A DNA stretch of 64,000 bases from Nitrosomonas sp. (GCA_021582655.1 CP091135.1:2297317-2361316); one strand, 5' to 3'. Numbered from the stretch's first letter, positions 44,419 to 53,215 are shown. Made by a program: numbers and translations. Notes: generated by a model not told the origin, from the letters alone.

Positions 44419-45162
44419 ATGACACAAAGCTTTTCATACCTTTCAAAAAAGCATATTCCGGCCCGGGAGCGATTGATTTTCGCTCTTGATGTTCCCACGG
44501 CACAAGAAGCCAAAGCGTTGGTTGAAATGCTCGGTGATTCGGTGAATTTTTATAAGCTGGGACTTGAATTGTTCATGGACGGCAATTATTTTGAGCTGGT
44601 CGATTGGTTGATCAGCCGCAATAAAAAAGTCTTTGTCGATTTGAAATTCTTTGATGTCGCCGAAACCGTCCGCCGCGCCGTCGGCCGCCTTAAAACCATC
44701 GGCGCATCGTTCGCCACCGTGCACCCGGTCAACGACGATATGTTGCGCGCCGTCGCCGAGGAAAAAGGCGCGTTAAGGATTCTGGTGGTTACGGTATTGA
44801 CCAGCCTGTCGCAAGACGATGCCCGGGATCTGGGATTTGCCTGCAACGTCGAGGATTTGGTGTTATCGCGTGCGCGGCGCGCCATCGAACTGGGCTGCGA
44901 CGGTGTGATTTCATCCGGCTTGGAGGTTCCGAGGCTTAGGGAGCAACTGGGCGGTCAATTTTTAGTCGTTTCACCCGGCATTCGTCCTGTCGACAACCGG
45001 CTGAGTGACGACCAGAAGCGCGTGGTTGATGTCAACCAGGCCTTTCTGAACGGTGCCGATTATATCGTGGTCGGCCGACCGATCCGCAATGCACCCGATC
45101 CGCGTACCGCGGCGGAAGCCATTCAACAAACCATAGCCGGCATCTTTTCCGCACCCGGTTAA
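44419..45162 (+). CDS. pyrF: Orotidine 5-phosphate decarboxylase
   Basis: Final step of UMP synthesis. The 247-residue barrel has IFALDVPTAQEAKALVEMLG (about 20-39) and the catalytic Asp-Lys-Asp in VFVDLKFFDVAETV (about 72-85). FATVHPVNDDM and the phosphate-binding SPGIRPVDN with YIVVGRPIRN at the end complete it. The in-frame ATG at 44368 would add 17 poorly conserved residues; 44419 (MTQSFSYLSKK) is chosen. It converges on the TVP38/reductase gene with a 4-base overlap. Confidence 0.94.
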   Translation: MTQSFSYLSKKHIPARERLIFALDVPTAQEAKALVEMLGDSVNFYKLGLELFMDGNYFELVDWLISRNKKVFVDLKFFDVAETVRRAVGRLKTIGASFATVHPVNDDMLRAVAEEKGALRILVVTVLTSLSQDDARDLGFACNVEDLVLSRARRAIELGCDGVISSGLEVPRLREQLGGQFLVVSPGIRPVDNRLSDDQKRVVDVNQAFLNGADYIVVGRPIRNAPDPRTAAEAIQQTIAGIFSAPG

Positions 45163-47315
45163 TTATCCATATCCGTACGTTGTTGGCCGCGCCGTTTGCC
45201 GTGATAGCACTCCAACCAATGTAACAACCGCTGCGGCGCATGTGCACGCTTCCACTCCCCCGCCGCATACTTGCCGGCTTCCGACCATGTCGGATAGGTA
45301 TGGATGGTGTTGAGGATCTTGTTCAATCCCAAACCATGCTTCATCGCCAACACGAATTCGGCCAGCAAATCACCGGCACGATTGCTCACGATACAGACAC
45401 CAAGGATGCGATCGCTGCCCGGTACCGTCAGTACTTTGACAAAACCATACGCCGCTTCGTCGGTAATCGCACGGTCCAATCCGGCCAGGTCGAAGCGTGT
45501 CACCTCGTAAGCAATACGCCGTGCCTGCGCCTCCATTTCCGACAAACCAACCCGCGCGACTTCCGGGTCGGTGAAAGTCGTCCAAGGAATCACTGAATAA
45601 TCCACTTTAAAGCGTTTGACAGTGCCAAACAATGCATTCACCGAGGCGTACCATGCCTGGTGCGCGGCAATATGCGTGAATTGATACGGGCCTGCGGCAT
45701 CGCCGCAGACGTAAATGTTCGGATACACGGTTTGCAGCCAGGCGTTGGTTTCAATGGTGCGTTGCGACGATACCGGAATCCCCAGCTGTTCCAATCCGAA
45801 ACCTTCCGTGCGCGCCACCCGGCCGACCGCACATAGCAATGCATCGAACGGCAGTTTCCTCGGCTCGCCGCCCTGGTCGCGCACCACTAAGAATTGTGCG
45901 TCGCCTTCCTGTTCGCAACGCAATACCTCCGTGTGCGTCAACAGTGTCACGCCATCCGCTTGCAAAGCCGCTTTGACCGATGCCGCAGCATCCGGGTCTT
46001 CGCGCGGCAGCAAACCGCTGCGGACAATTTGCATGACCCGGCAATCCAACCGGGCGAAGGCTTGCGCCAACTCGCAACCGATTGGACCACCGCCCAGCAC
46101 AATCAAGCGTTCCGGCCGTTCGGTCAGCATCCAAATGGTATCCGAGGTGTAGTGACGCACCGCTTCCAGGCCGGGTATTTCCGGCACGGCCGGACGTGCG
46201 CCGGTGGCAATGACGATGGCGCGCGCGGTCAGCGTTTGCCCGTTGACCGCCACCGACCACGGCGAGGTGACGACGGCTTTGCCATGTAATACCTCCACTC
46301 CCATCCGGGCGTAGCGTTCCGCTGAATCATGCGGTTCGACGGTTCTGACAATGCGTTGAACGCGCGCCATCACATCGGCAAAATCGTAGTCAGCACGCGC
46401 CTGCCGCACACCCAGGGCTTCGCAATGCCTCGTCTGGTGCAAAAAACCGGCAGTACGGATCAGCGCCTTGGACGGTACACAACCGTAATTAAGGCAATCA
46501 CCCCCCATTTTGTGATGTTCGATCAGTGTCACCCTGGCGCGCACCGCAGCGGCAATGTAAGCGCTTACCAATCCGGCGGCACCGGCGCCGATGACGATCA
46601 GATTGCGATCGAACCGTGCCGGTTTCGGCCAACGCGCATATAACCGCCGGGTTCTGATCTGCGCGACAACCCAGCGCGCCAACCAGGGAAACAACGCCAG
46701 CGCGGTGAATGAGGCCATCAATGCCGGCGACATGATATCCGCGAGTTCGACGACTGCCGCCAATTGCGTACCCGCATTCACATAAACCACGGTTCCAGCG
46801 AACATCCCGACCAAACTGACCCAAAAATAAGTGCTGCTGGGCAACGTCGTCAACCCCATCAGCAAATTGATCAGGAAAAACGGAAAAACCGGCGCCAGGC
46901 GCAATGAAAACAAATAAAACACACCATCACGCTCCAACCCTCGATTGATGGCTTCCAGGCGATCACCGAACCGCCGCTGCACCGGTTCCCGCAATAAGTA
47001 GCGCGCCATCCAGAACGCCAACGTGGCACCGACGGTGGCCGATAACAACACCACCGGTACACCGACCCATACGCCGAACATGGCGCCCCCCGCCAACGTC
47101 AGCACCGTCGCACCGGGAAACGACAACGCGGCCATGACGATATAGGTCAAGGCATATACGCCGATGACCAGCAACGGTTGCTGCCGATAGGTCTGTTGCA
47201 AATCATTGCGGCTTTCCTTGAGCGCTTCAAGATCTAAGAAACGATCCGGGCCTGCTATAAAAAAACAACCGACGATCAATCCCAGCAATAAAACAATCCA
47301 TCCGGGTTTTTTCAT
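45159..47315 (-). CDS. Fusion of TVP38/TMEM64 membrane domain and FAD disulfide reductase
   Basis: 718-residue two-part protein. Residues 1-225 are a SNARE-associated/TVP38 membrane domain (FPGATVLTLAGGAMFGVW and RFGDRLEAINRGLERDG). From about 235 it is a class I pyridine-nucleotide disulfide oxidoreductase: FAD site LIVIGAGAAGLVSAYIAA, redox pair in GGDCLNYGCVPSKAL, NAD site LIVLGGGPIGCELAQ, second FAD site IYVCGDAAG and a dimerisation domain. It resembles mercuric reductase or dihydrolipoamide dehydrogenase, but the C-terminal cysteine pair of MerA is not seen. The electron partner is unknown; the membrane domain places it at the inner membrane. Confidence 0.88.
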   Translation of the reverse strand: MKKPGWIVLLLGLIVGCFFIAGPDRFLDLEALKESRNDLQQTYRQQPLLVIGVYALTYIVMAALSFPGATVLTLAGGAMFGVWVGVPVVLLSATVGATLAFWMARYLLREPVQRRFGDRLEAINRGLERDGVFYLFSLRLAPVFPFFLINLLMGLTTLPSSTYFWVSLVGMFAGTVVYVNAGTQLAAVVELADIMSPALMASFTALALFPWLARWVVAQIRTRRLYARWPKPARFDRNLIVIGAGAAGLVSAYIAAAVRARVTLIEHHKMGGDCLNYGCVPSKALIRTAGFLHQTRHCEALGVRQARADYDFADVMARVQRIVRTVEPHDSAERYARMGVEVLHGKAVVTSPWSVAVNGQTLTARAIVIATGARPAVPEIPGLEAVRHYTSDTIWMLTERPERLIVLGGGPIGCELAQAFARLDCRVMQIVRSGLLPREDPDAAASVKAALQADGVTLLTHTEVLRCEQEGDAQFLVVRDQGGEPRKLPFDALLCAVGRVARTEGFGLEQLGIPVSSQRTIETNAWLQTVYPNIYVCGDAAGPYQFTHIAAHQAWYASVNALFGTVKRFKVDYSVIPWTTFTDPEVARVGLSEMEAQARRIAYEVTRFDLAGLDRAITDEAAYGFVKVLTVPGSDRILGVCIVSNRAGDLLAEFVLAMKHGLGLNKILNTIHTYPTWSEAGKYAAGEWKRAHAPQRLLHWLECYHGKRRGQQRTDMDN

Positions 47316-47342
47316 GTTCTTCCTTGACAGTAACAATCGCAC

Positions 47343-47707
47343 GACATCATAGACCGACCGATAACCGACTACTCGTTATACTTCAGAATCGTTTCATCCA
47401 TAGAACAATTTGTATTTTGGCAATCCGGGATGCAACGGGAGCACCGGCAGCACTGCACGGCAAGTTGATTGTGGAACATAGACGCCCCCATACCGGAAGA
47501 TACGATTGCGTTATTTCTTGAATCGGCGCTTCAATAAAAGATGAAACGATTCCTCCGCACCGAACAATATGAAATTAAAGCAATTATGATGTGAGAAAAC
47601 TCACATCGGTGACTCAGCATTGTACGTTAGAGTTAGAGAAATGCTGATTAAAAATGCGTCATCGAGAACGTATCAACGCAATCACTTTTATGATGAGGGG
47701 GATAAAC
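47343..47707. other. Intergenic region at the left edge of the AT-rich island
   Basis: 365 bases with no gene. It holds a perfect CRP-type palindrome at 47590-47605 (separate entry). A short piece GAGAAATGCTGATTAAAAATG near 47636 resembles one terminal end of the MITE-like repeat. Base composition shifts to AT-rich here. Confidence 0.45.
47590..47605. promoter_or_regulatory. CRP/FNR-family operator-like palindrome
   Basis: TGTGA-N6-TCACA, the exact core consensus for CRP, inside a perfect 8-bp inverted repeat GATGTGAG-AAAA-CTCACATC (47588-47607). It lies about 100 bases upstream of the ORF at 47708, a suitable place for activation. Confidence 0.6.
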
Positions 47708-49012
47708 ATGCCACGCTGCTTATTGGTATTATTTATTACGACGTTAATTTCATTTGATGCCCACTCCTCTCAAGAGAACTGCGATGCCCCGCTTCCTGAT
47801 CAGCTGCTTCAATCCACTCTTGATTTTTATGAGAAACAGTATCTTGAACTAAAAGGGGAACCCGTCGATTGGCAAAAAACAGCCGATGTGCTCCTTCTTC
47901 TCGCTTTCGCTGTGATCATTCTCGGCGCAACTGTAGCGGCATTACAACCTATACCCGATACTGCCCGGAAAAAATGGATAATCGGGATAATCGGAATACT
48001 CATAGCAAGCACTACCTATCTTAGGGATACGTTATTCGATGGTTCGTCATACCGGTCATTTCAGCAAGCTATCAATAAGGCAAAAAGCATAGGAAGCGAC
48101 ATTGATAAGGATCTTGCTTCAACCCAAGAGCCCGGGCTTCCCTCGGAGGTTACCAAAACATTACTCACTCACATATGCAAAAACGTGACATCCCTACAGG
48201 AATTAAGAACGGCACACTCGGTAGATCTTCCGCAATTTTTGGATTTTTTCATAAAAACTGCGGCAGCGGACAATTTGCCGGATTGGGTCAGCCAGCCCCC
48301 GAGCCAAGGCTGGATAGTATCCGGGGGCGAAGGATTATCCCTCAGCGAGGCGAAAAGCAATGCGGAACAAGACGGCTACACTAAAATTTCTAGTGCTATC
48401 GGGCGTCTAATAGACGCGTCTTTTTCAAAGCCTATCCATAGCTCATTAAAAAAAGAAGTACAAGAATCATTAATGAAAATGGGACAAGTGAAGAAAATTT
48501 CCTTCGACACCAGCAAATCCCCCATAACCTACTGGATTCTTTATTCCATCGATGAGAAAACCATCAGTGGCATTCTGAGCGGAACCGCATTTCCGTTAAC
48601 AATATTTTCTACCGATCTAATCGCCAACAAAGTTGAAACTTTAAACAATGAACTTACTGAATTCGGATTCACCGTGACTGTCAGTACTGCGCCTAGGGGG
48701 CCCTCGAGTGAAACAAATGCCATTTTCGTTGGCGAGGGCGTGCCGGTTGATGCAGTCAAGAAAACCGTCCGAGTTTTGGTGGATCAAGGTATTCCGCTTA
48801 AGGCGATAATATATCCCTGGCGTTTCCGAAAAAGTGATTTACCCGAGATTCAGAAAATTAACCACCTACAAATCGGCGGCTCCGATCTCTTTGAGGCATG
48901 GCCAAAACTCAGCGAAAATGATTTGGATAAGCTCCATAAAATTTCATCACAAAACGATTTGACAGAATATAGCAAAACAGCCATGGATCAACTAAAGGAG
49001 CTCTTAAACTGA
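47708..49012 (+). CDS. Membrane-anchored LPP20-like protein, unknown function
   Basis: 434 residues from ATG 47708, which follows an AGGGGG site. Signal or anchor at about 1-18, then two transmembrane helices (about 65-83 and 95-110). Near residues 191-235 is an LPP20-type motif: LPDWVSQPPSQGWIVSGGEG then LSLSEAKSNAEQDGYTKISS. The C-terminal third has a small domain with NAIFVGEGVPVDAVKKTVRV and IPLKAIIYPWR, then LQIGGS, similar to short domains found at the ends of some signalling or effector proteins. Codon use is AT-rich relative to the core genes. I cannot assign a role. Confidence 0.65.
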   Translation: MPRCLLVLFITTLISFDAHSSQENCDAPLPDQLLQSTLDFYEKQYLELKGEPVDWQKTADVLLLLAFAVIILGATVAALQPIPDTARKKWIIGIIGILIASTTYLRDTLFDGSSYRSFQQAINKAKSIGSDIDKDLASTQEPGLPSEVTKTLLTHICKNVTSLQELRTAHSVDLPQFLDFFIKTAAADNLPDWVSQPPSQGWIVSGGEGLSLSEAKSNAEQDGYTKISSAIGRLIDASFSKPIHSSLKKEVQESLMKMGQVKKISFDTSKSPITYWILYSIDEKTISGILSGTAFPLTIFSTDLIANKVETLNNELTEFGFTVTVSTAPRGPSSETNAIFVGEGVPVDAVKKTVRVLVDQGIPLKAIIYPWRFRKSDLPEIQKINHLQIGGSDLFEAWPKLSENDLDKLHKISSQNDLTEYSKTAMDQLKELLN

Positions 49013-49373
49013 ATACGTAGCGCAGAATCTATCGGCTATACCTGAAACAACCGTGCACCAACAAAGCCCTGGGCTGAGTAATAACGCCTCATTTCATCCC
49101 AAGTCGCTCAGTTCGGGGAAATCATCCAACTTGGGAAAGACTTAATGCAGCGAATTTTCAGCAGCAACAGCGACAACAATAAAATTGGCGGATCCGGAAT
49201 TCGGCCTGTACTGGAATTTCCTGGACCGATTCGTTCTCATACTAAGAAAGACTTTCTTTCCAAATCGAACATGACGCAAAGGTGATCCACGGACAGTAGC
49301 AATAATACGGCAAGGAGAAGCCGACAAAGTCAGGGTTGATTGAGAAATGGAATAAGATATAGGGATATTAAAT
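49013..49373. other. Gap with a possible 46-residue ORF
   Basis: 361 bases. On the plus strand 49145-49285 reads MQRIFSSNSDNNKIGGSGIR and so on for 46 codons with a GGAAAG site. I cannot support it as a gene beyond that. Minus-strand frames look like noise. Confidence 0.3.
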
Positions 49374-49940
49374 ATGCGTGAATTGAGCGGATTAATTTGG
49401 GTAAGACGATTTCCAGGTAGTAACAAAACTGCAGACCTTACCCCCACCTTTAAAACGAATGTAGAGTCCTTCCTGATCGCGTTAAGAACAGCAGGTGCAA
49501 ACATTCATATTAGCGCTACTTTTCGTCCCCCTGAAAGAGCTTATTTGATGCACTACGCATGGGAAATTGCACGTAATGGCGTAAATCCCGCTACTGTTCC
49601 CGGGATGCCTGGGGTTGATATCGAATGGGCGCATAAACTGTCCAATGGCACTATCGATTTAGTTAAGTCAAAACAAGCTGCGGAAGAAATGATCGGATCA
49701 AGTGGATATAACATGGTTCAAAGAGCCGCGTTAAAAGGCAGACATATGGAAGGACGTGCTATCGATATGAATATCACATGGAATGAGAGCCTTATCATCA
49801 AACAAAAAGATGGTTCCGAGCTGACTATCGATACGAAACCCAGAGATGGAACTAACATCAGCCTGCATTCCGTTGGAGCCGGCTACGGTGTGATTAAATT
49901 ACTAAGCGACCCACCTCATTGGTCTGATGATGGTCATTGA
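49374..49940 (+). CDS. Peptidase M15-like protein
   Basis: 188 residues. SATFRPPERAYLMHYAWEIA (about 43-62) and GRHMEGRAIDMNI (about 121-133) match the M15/VanY pattern where His and Asp bind zinc. The protein ends PPHWSDDGH, the position of the third zinc ligand in HW(S/D) motifs. Predicted to cut peptidoglycan peptides or a similar substrate. No signal peptide is visible, so it may act with the neighbouring exported proteins or as an endolysin-like enzyme. It precedes the next ORF by 6 bases. Confidence 0.65.
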   Translation: MRELSGLIWVRRFPGSNKTADLTPTFKTNVESFLIALRTAGANIHISATFRPPERAYLMHYAWEIARNGVNPATVPGMPGVDIEWAHKLSNGTIDLVKSKQAAEEMIGSSGYNMVQRAALKGRHMEGRAIDMNITWNESLIIKQKDGSELTIDTKPRDGTNISLHSVGAGYGVIKLLSDPPHWSDDGH

Positions 49941-49946
49941 GGCATA

Positions 49947-50594
49947 GTGACTTTTGTGCTTTCCCGGAAACTTGATTATTACCCGCGAACGACGATGCAT
50001 TGGTACGTTCTGATTTTATTGTGTTTAGGAAGTAACCTCGCTGTTGCAGAACATAAAAAACCGGGCTTGGGGTTACTTGTCATGAGTGATCCGAAAACCG
50101 CAAAACCTAAAATCGTGAGTGAGCCAGGAATATTTAAGCAATCCGATGAAATTACTATTATTTCTATCCCGGACATGCTCCGCTATTGCTGTGCGAAAAT
50201 TAAAGGCGGCGGACTTAGTCAATCTTTCGCGATTAGAATAAACAGCAATACCGGTCAACAGCTAATAGAACATCATATCAACTGGTTACCTCAAGCAATA
50301 GCCGGAAGGTTAGCTGTAGCAATAAAAGGCAATATAAAAATTATTGAGCACAAGAGCAATGAAAATAAGATTCTCGTTGATATGGATGCGGACGGTATTC
50401 CGGAAGCAATAAAAATTTGCGCAAGCAGCGAAGGAGTTCACATGACAGCTTGGTCCGGTTCATTTAAAAACATGTCAAGAATTTGGCATGCCTATTATTA
50501 TCTTGGTCAAGATCTGGAATCGAACTGCTCAACAGAGGAAATCGGTTTTTTCATAGACTCCGTAGTAGCCGCCTTCCAAAAATCAAGACCCTGA
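49947..50594 (+). CDS. Secreted protein of unknown function
   Basis: 215 residues from a GTG with a TGAGG site; an ATG at 49995 would give a cleaner signal peptide (MHWYVLILLCLGSNLAVAEH). The mature part has PDMLRYCCAKIKGGGLSQSF and an Asp-rich LVDMDADGIPEAIKICASSE that resembles a calcium-binding or lysozyme-inhibitor-like turn. Cysteines at four positions could form disulfides. It directly follows the M15-like gene, so the pair may be an enzyme and its periplasmic partner or inhibitor. That link is speculative. Confidence 0.6.
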   Translation: MTFVLSRKLDYYPRTTMHWYVLILLCLGSNLAVAEHKKPGLGLLVMSDPKTAKPKIVSEPGIFKQSDEITIISIPDMLRYCCAKIKGGGLSQSFAIRINSNTGQQLIEHHINWLPQAIAGRLAVAIKGNIKIIEHKSNENKILVDMDADGIPEAIKICASSEGVHMTAWSGSFKNMSRIWHAYYYLGQDLESNCSTEEIGFFIDSVVAAFQKSRP

Positions 50595-50626
50595 AGAATT
50601 ACCCTAACGGTATGCATTGAATAAGA

Positions 50627-51304
50627 ATGATCGCTTCCGGTCAGTTCGTCTTAGGGATCAGCCTTGGATATTTGCTTTTCTCAATTGCAGAATCTTTTAT
50701 CCATAAACATGTTTTGCATGCTAAGCGGCAAATTAGAGAATATTGGCCTAAATTAGGCTTCATAGGCACCTACCTCCAGAATTCGTGGTATTCGCATCAT
50801 GTTGTACATCATCACAGAACGTTTAAAAGCAATCATGTGACGTTATTTGATTCTGAACATCAGAGAAAAGAATTAAATCAATTACTCACTGAAAATGGCA
50901 AAAGCTCGATTATTTTCAGTAGTTATGGTCTTAGAGTCGGCAATCTTTTTGAAAAAATCAAATATCTGTGTCCGCATTTACCATGGATTATTGCAGCTTG
51001 TTATTTTGGAGGGGGTTGGTTCACACTAGGACTGTTTGTCCCACTATGCTTTTATATATGGATAGCAGAGTATGTTCACCCTTATCTTCATTTTCCCCAT
51101 AACCAAGCTATAGACTCAGCATCAACGCTTATGCGATGGGTCTTAAAAACCCAATATTTTAGATTTCTCACTCAACATCATTACCTTCATCACAAATATA
51201 TCAACTGCAATTTTAATTTGATGCTTGGCGCAGATTGGCTATTAGGGCACCATCAATCACCCAACGATAAAGATTATTCAGAAATCAATGAATTAGACCT
51301 TTAA
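50627..51304 (+). CDS. Fatty acid hydroxylase superfamily di-iron membrane enzyme
   Basis: 225-residue integral membrane protein with the histidine clusters of the fatty acid hydroxylase/sterol desaturase family in order: HKHVLH (HX4H, about 26-31), HHVVHH (HX2HH, about 57-62), HPYLH (HX3H) and HHYLHH (HX2HH, about 185-190). These bind two irons that activate oxygen for C-H hydroxylation. Transmembrane segments lie at about 5-25 and 120-150. The likely substrate is a lipid. Its downstream neighbour is a cyclooxygenase-like gene on the same strand, which suggests a joint oxylipin pathway. Confidence 0.82.
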   Translation: MIASGQFVLGISLGYLLFSIAESFIHKHVLHAKRQIREYWPKLGFIGTYLQNSWYSHHVVHHHRTFKSNHVTLFDSEHQRKELNQLLTENGKSSIIFSSYGLRVGNLFEKIKYLCPHLPWIIAACYFGGGWFTLGLFVPLCFYIWIAEYVHPYLHFPHNQAIDSASTLMRWVLKTQYFRFLTQHHYLHHKYINCNFNLMLGADWLLGHHQSPNDKDYSEINELDL

Positions 51305-51314
51305 ATAATAAAGG

Positions 51315-51330
51315 TGTGATTTTTCTCACT
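51315..51330. promoter_or_regulatory. Second CRP-type operator-like site
   Basis: TGTGA-N6-TCACT, one mismatch from the CRP core consensus. It lies 10 bases after the hydroxylase stop and about 257 bases before the cyclooxygenase-like start, with a MITE-like repeat in between. Confidence 0.45.
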
Positions 51331-51358
51331 GACGCTTCATTCAGAAAAAATTAAGCTG

Positions 51359-51506
51359 GGAGAACACTGATTAATTCGACGAAAGAGATGAGGTGCGAGG
51401 CACACGGAACACAGTCACCGAAACCTATCAATACATCGACGAGAAGGCGAGTTACCTTCGCACTGAAGCGATTCGTTCGTGCAGCCTAATTAGTCATTGC
51501 TTCTCT
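51359..51506 (+). repeat. MITE-like dispersed repeat, full copy
   Basis: Ends read GGAGAACACTGATTAATTCG and CTAATTAGTCATTGCTTCTC. The interior shows ACGGAACACAGTCACCG, AACCTATCAATACATCG and TTCGCACTGAAGCGATTCG. It separates the CRP-type site from the cyclooxygenase-like gene. Confidence 0.75.
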
Positions 51507-51586
51507 GGATTCTTAAATCCAGACTCAATTGCCACAAATGACCTGCACTTTGAAACATTGGCTTGATCTCTTAAAAAGGAATACAA

Positions 51587-53179
51587 ATGAATCTTCCTAC
51601 ATTTATTCAGACGCTTGCTGCAACCATTATTAACAAGATCTCCGAGATATCTCCTTTCTTACGAGGATTAATTAATCAACTTGCCACTAATAGCGCTGTT
51701 AATGTTTGCAGACACCGCCCTCATCCATGGAGCACAGTGCATCATTACGTGTCTTGGACTTCATTGACGAATAAACAATGGAGTGCGAGACATCTTCCGG
51801 AGAAGACACTTAATCCGCCCAAGGATGGATCAGCAATTTCAGACTTATTTCGGAGAGAATCCGGAAAAGCCAGGCTATGTCCGAAATCCACCTGTTTATT
51901 TCCAGCTTTTGCTCAGTATTTAACTGACGGATTCATTCGCACACGTATGCCCAATACAAGTAGTCATGAAGATGATGCTATACGCAAGCAAAATACTTCA
52001 AATCATGAAATTGATCTAAGCCCTCTATACGGTAGAACGGAGGTACAAACAAAGAGCCTTCGTTGTTTAAGCCAAGAACAGGGCATGAAAGGCAAGCTTA
52101 AATCTCAAAAGCTCAACAATGAGGAATTTGCACCTTTTTTATATGAAGAATCCAGCAATGCGTATCGAATCAAAAGTGAATTTAAAGTACTCGATACTCC
52201 ACTGGGCATAGACAATATTATTCATGACAAAGAAAAAATTTCACGCATTTTTGCATTTGGTGGTGACCGTGCCAATACCTCTCCTCAAATAGCATTAATG
52301 AATACCTTGTTTCTTCGTGAGCACAATCGCTTAGCAAGTAAGATTGAGACAGCACACCCGGATTGGGACGATGAAAGAATTTTTGAGACAGCACGGAACA
52401 CGAATATTGTTGTTTTTATAAAAATCGTCATCGAAGAATATATCAATCATATTTCTCCTATATTCAAATTTCACGTTGACCCATCCATTACATGGAATGC
52501 TTCTTGGAACAAACCGAATTGGATTACAACTGAATTCAGCTTGCTCTATCGCTGGCATATGCTTATACCCGATGTAATGAGATGGGGAAAGCAAGAATAT
52601 TCCGTTGATAACACCATACTGAACAATGCGCCATTACTTGATACCGGATTGAAGCAATCCTTTGTTGACATGAGTTCGCAAATTGCTGGCCAGATAGGCG
52701 CTTTTAATACTGCTCAAGCGCTTGTCAAACTGGAGGAAAATGCAATTCGACAAGGAAGGATTTGTAACCTGGCCTCTTATAATGACTATCGAGCATACGT
52801 AAAGCTTCCAAAATTAGCTTTCAAAGACATTTCTAAAAACCAAAGTGTCACTCATCTTCTGGAGAAAGCTTATCATGAAGCTAATGACATTGAATTTTAT
52901 GTGGGTTTATTCTCCGAAGATGTAACACCTAACTCGCCATTGCCAAGACTGTTAAGAACAATGGTTGCAGTTGATGCTTTTTCTCAAGCACTGACTAATC
53001 CTCTGCTTTCTGAACATGTCTGGCCGCAAGGACCAGAAGTTTTTTCCAAGACAGGTTGGGAAGCGATTAACCAGACGAATAGCCTGCGTGATGTCGCTAA
53101 TAGAAACTGTGGCCTCCCATTGTCTGATGATGAATTTATTGGAATGACCCGCAAAGACTGGCGCCCACAGTGGTTTTGA
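51587..53179 (+). CDS. Cyclooxygenase-like haem dioxygenase (animal haem peroxidase family)
   Basis: 530-residue protein clearly related to animal prostaglandin H synthase. LFLREHNRLASKIETAHPDW (about 241-260), DDERIFETAR, IKIVIEEYINHIS and FSLLYRWHMLIPD (about 318-330) all parallel PGHS. The last motif places a tyrosine (Tyr321, the radical tyrosine position) three residues before the proximal haem histidine (His324). The distal motif reads FAQYLTDGF (about 108-116) where PGHS has FAQHFTHQF, so Gln110 is kept but the distal histidine is Asp114. It is a likely fatty-acid dioxygenase with weak peroxidase activity. Codons are AT-rich. The ATG follows an AAAGGAA site. Confidence 0.88.
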   Translation: MNLPTFIQTLAATIINKISEISPFLRGLINQLATNSAVNVCRHRPHPWSTVHHYVSWTSLTNKQWSARHLPEKTLNPPKDGSAISDLFRRESGKARLCPKSTCLFPAFAQYLTDGFIRTRMPNTSSHEDDAIRKQNTSNHEIDLSPLYGRTEVQTKSLRCLSQEQGMKGKLKSQKLNNEEFAPFLYEESSNAYRIKSEFKVLDTPLGIDNIIHDKEKISRIFAFGGDRANTSPQIALMNTLFLREHNRLASKIETAHPDWDDERIFETARNTNIVVFIKIVIEEYINHISPIFKFHVDPSITWNASWNKPNWITTEFSLLYRWHMLIPDVMRWGKQEYSVDNTILNNAPLLDTGLKQSFVDMSSQIAGQIGAFNTAQALVKLEENAIRQGRICNLASYNDYRAYVKLPKLAFKDISKNQSVTHLLEKAYHEANDIEFYVGLFSEDVTPNSPLPRLLRTMVAVDAFSQALTNPLLSEHVWPQGPEVFSKTGWEAINQTNSLRDVANRNCGLPLSDDEFIGMTRKDWRPQWF

Positions 53180-53215
53180 TATGCTGCGACGAACCTTAAA
53201 AGAAACCCAAATAAG

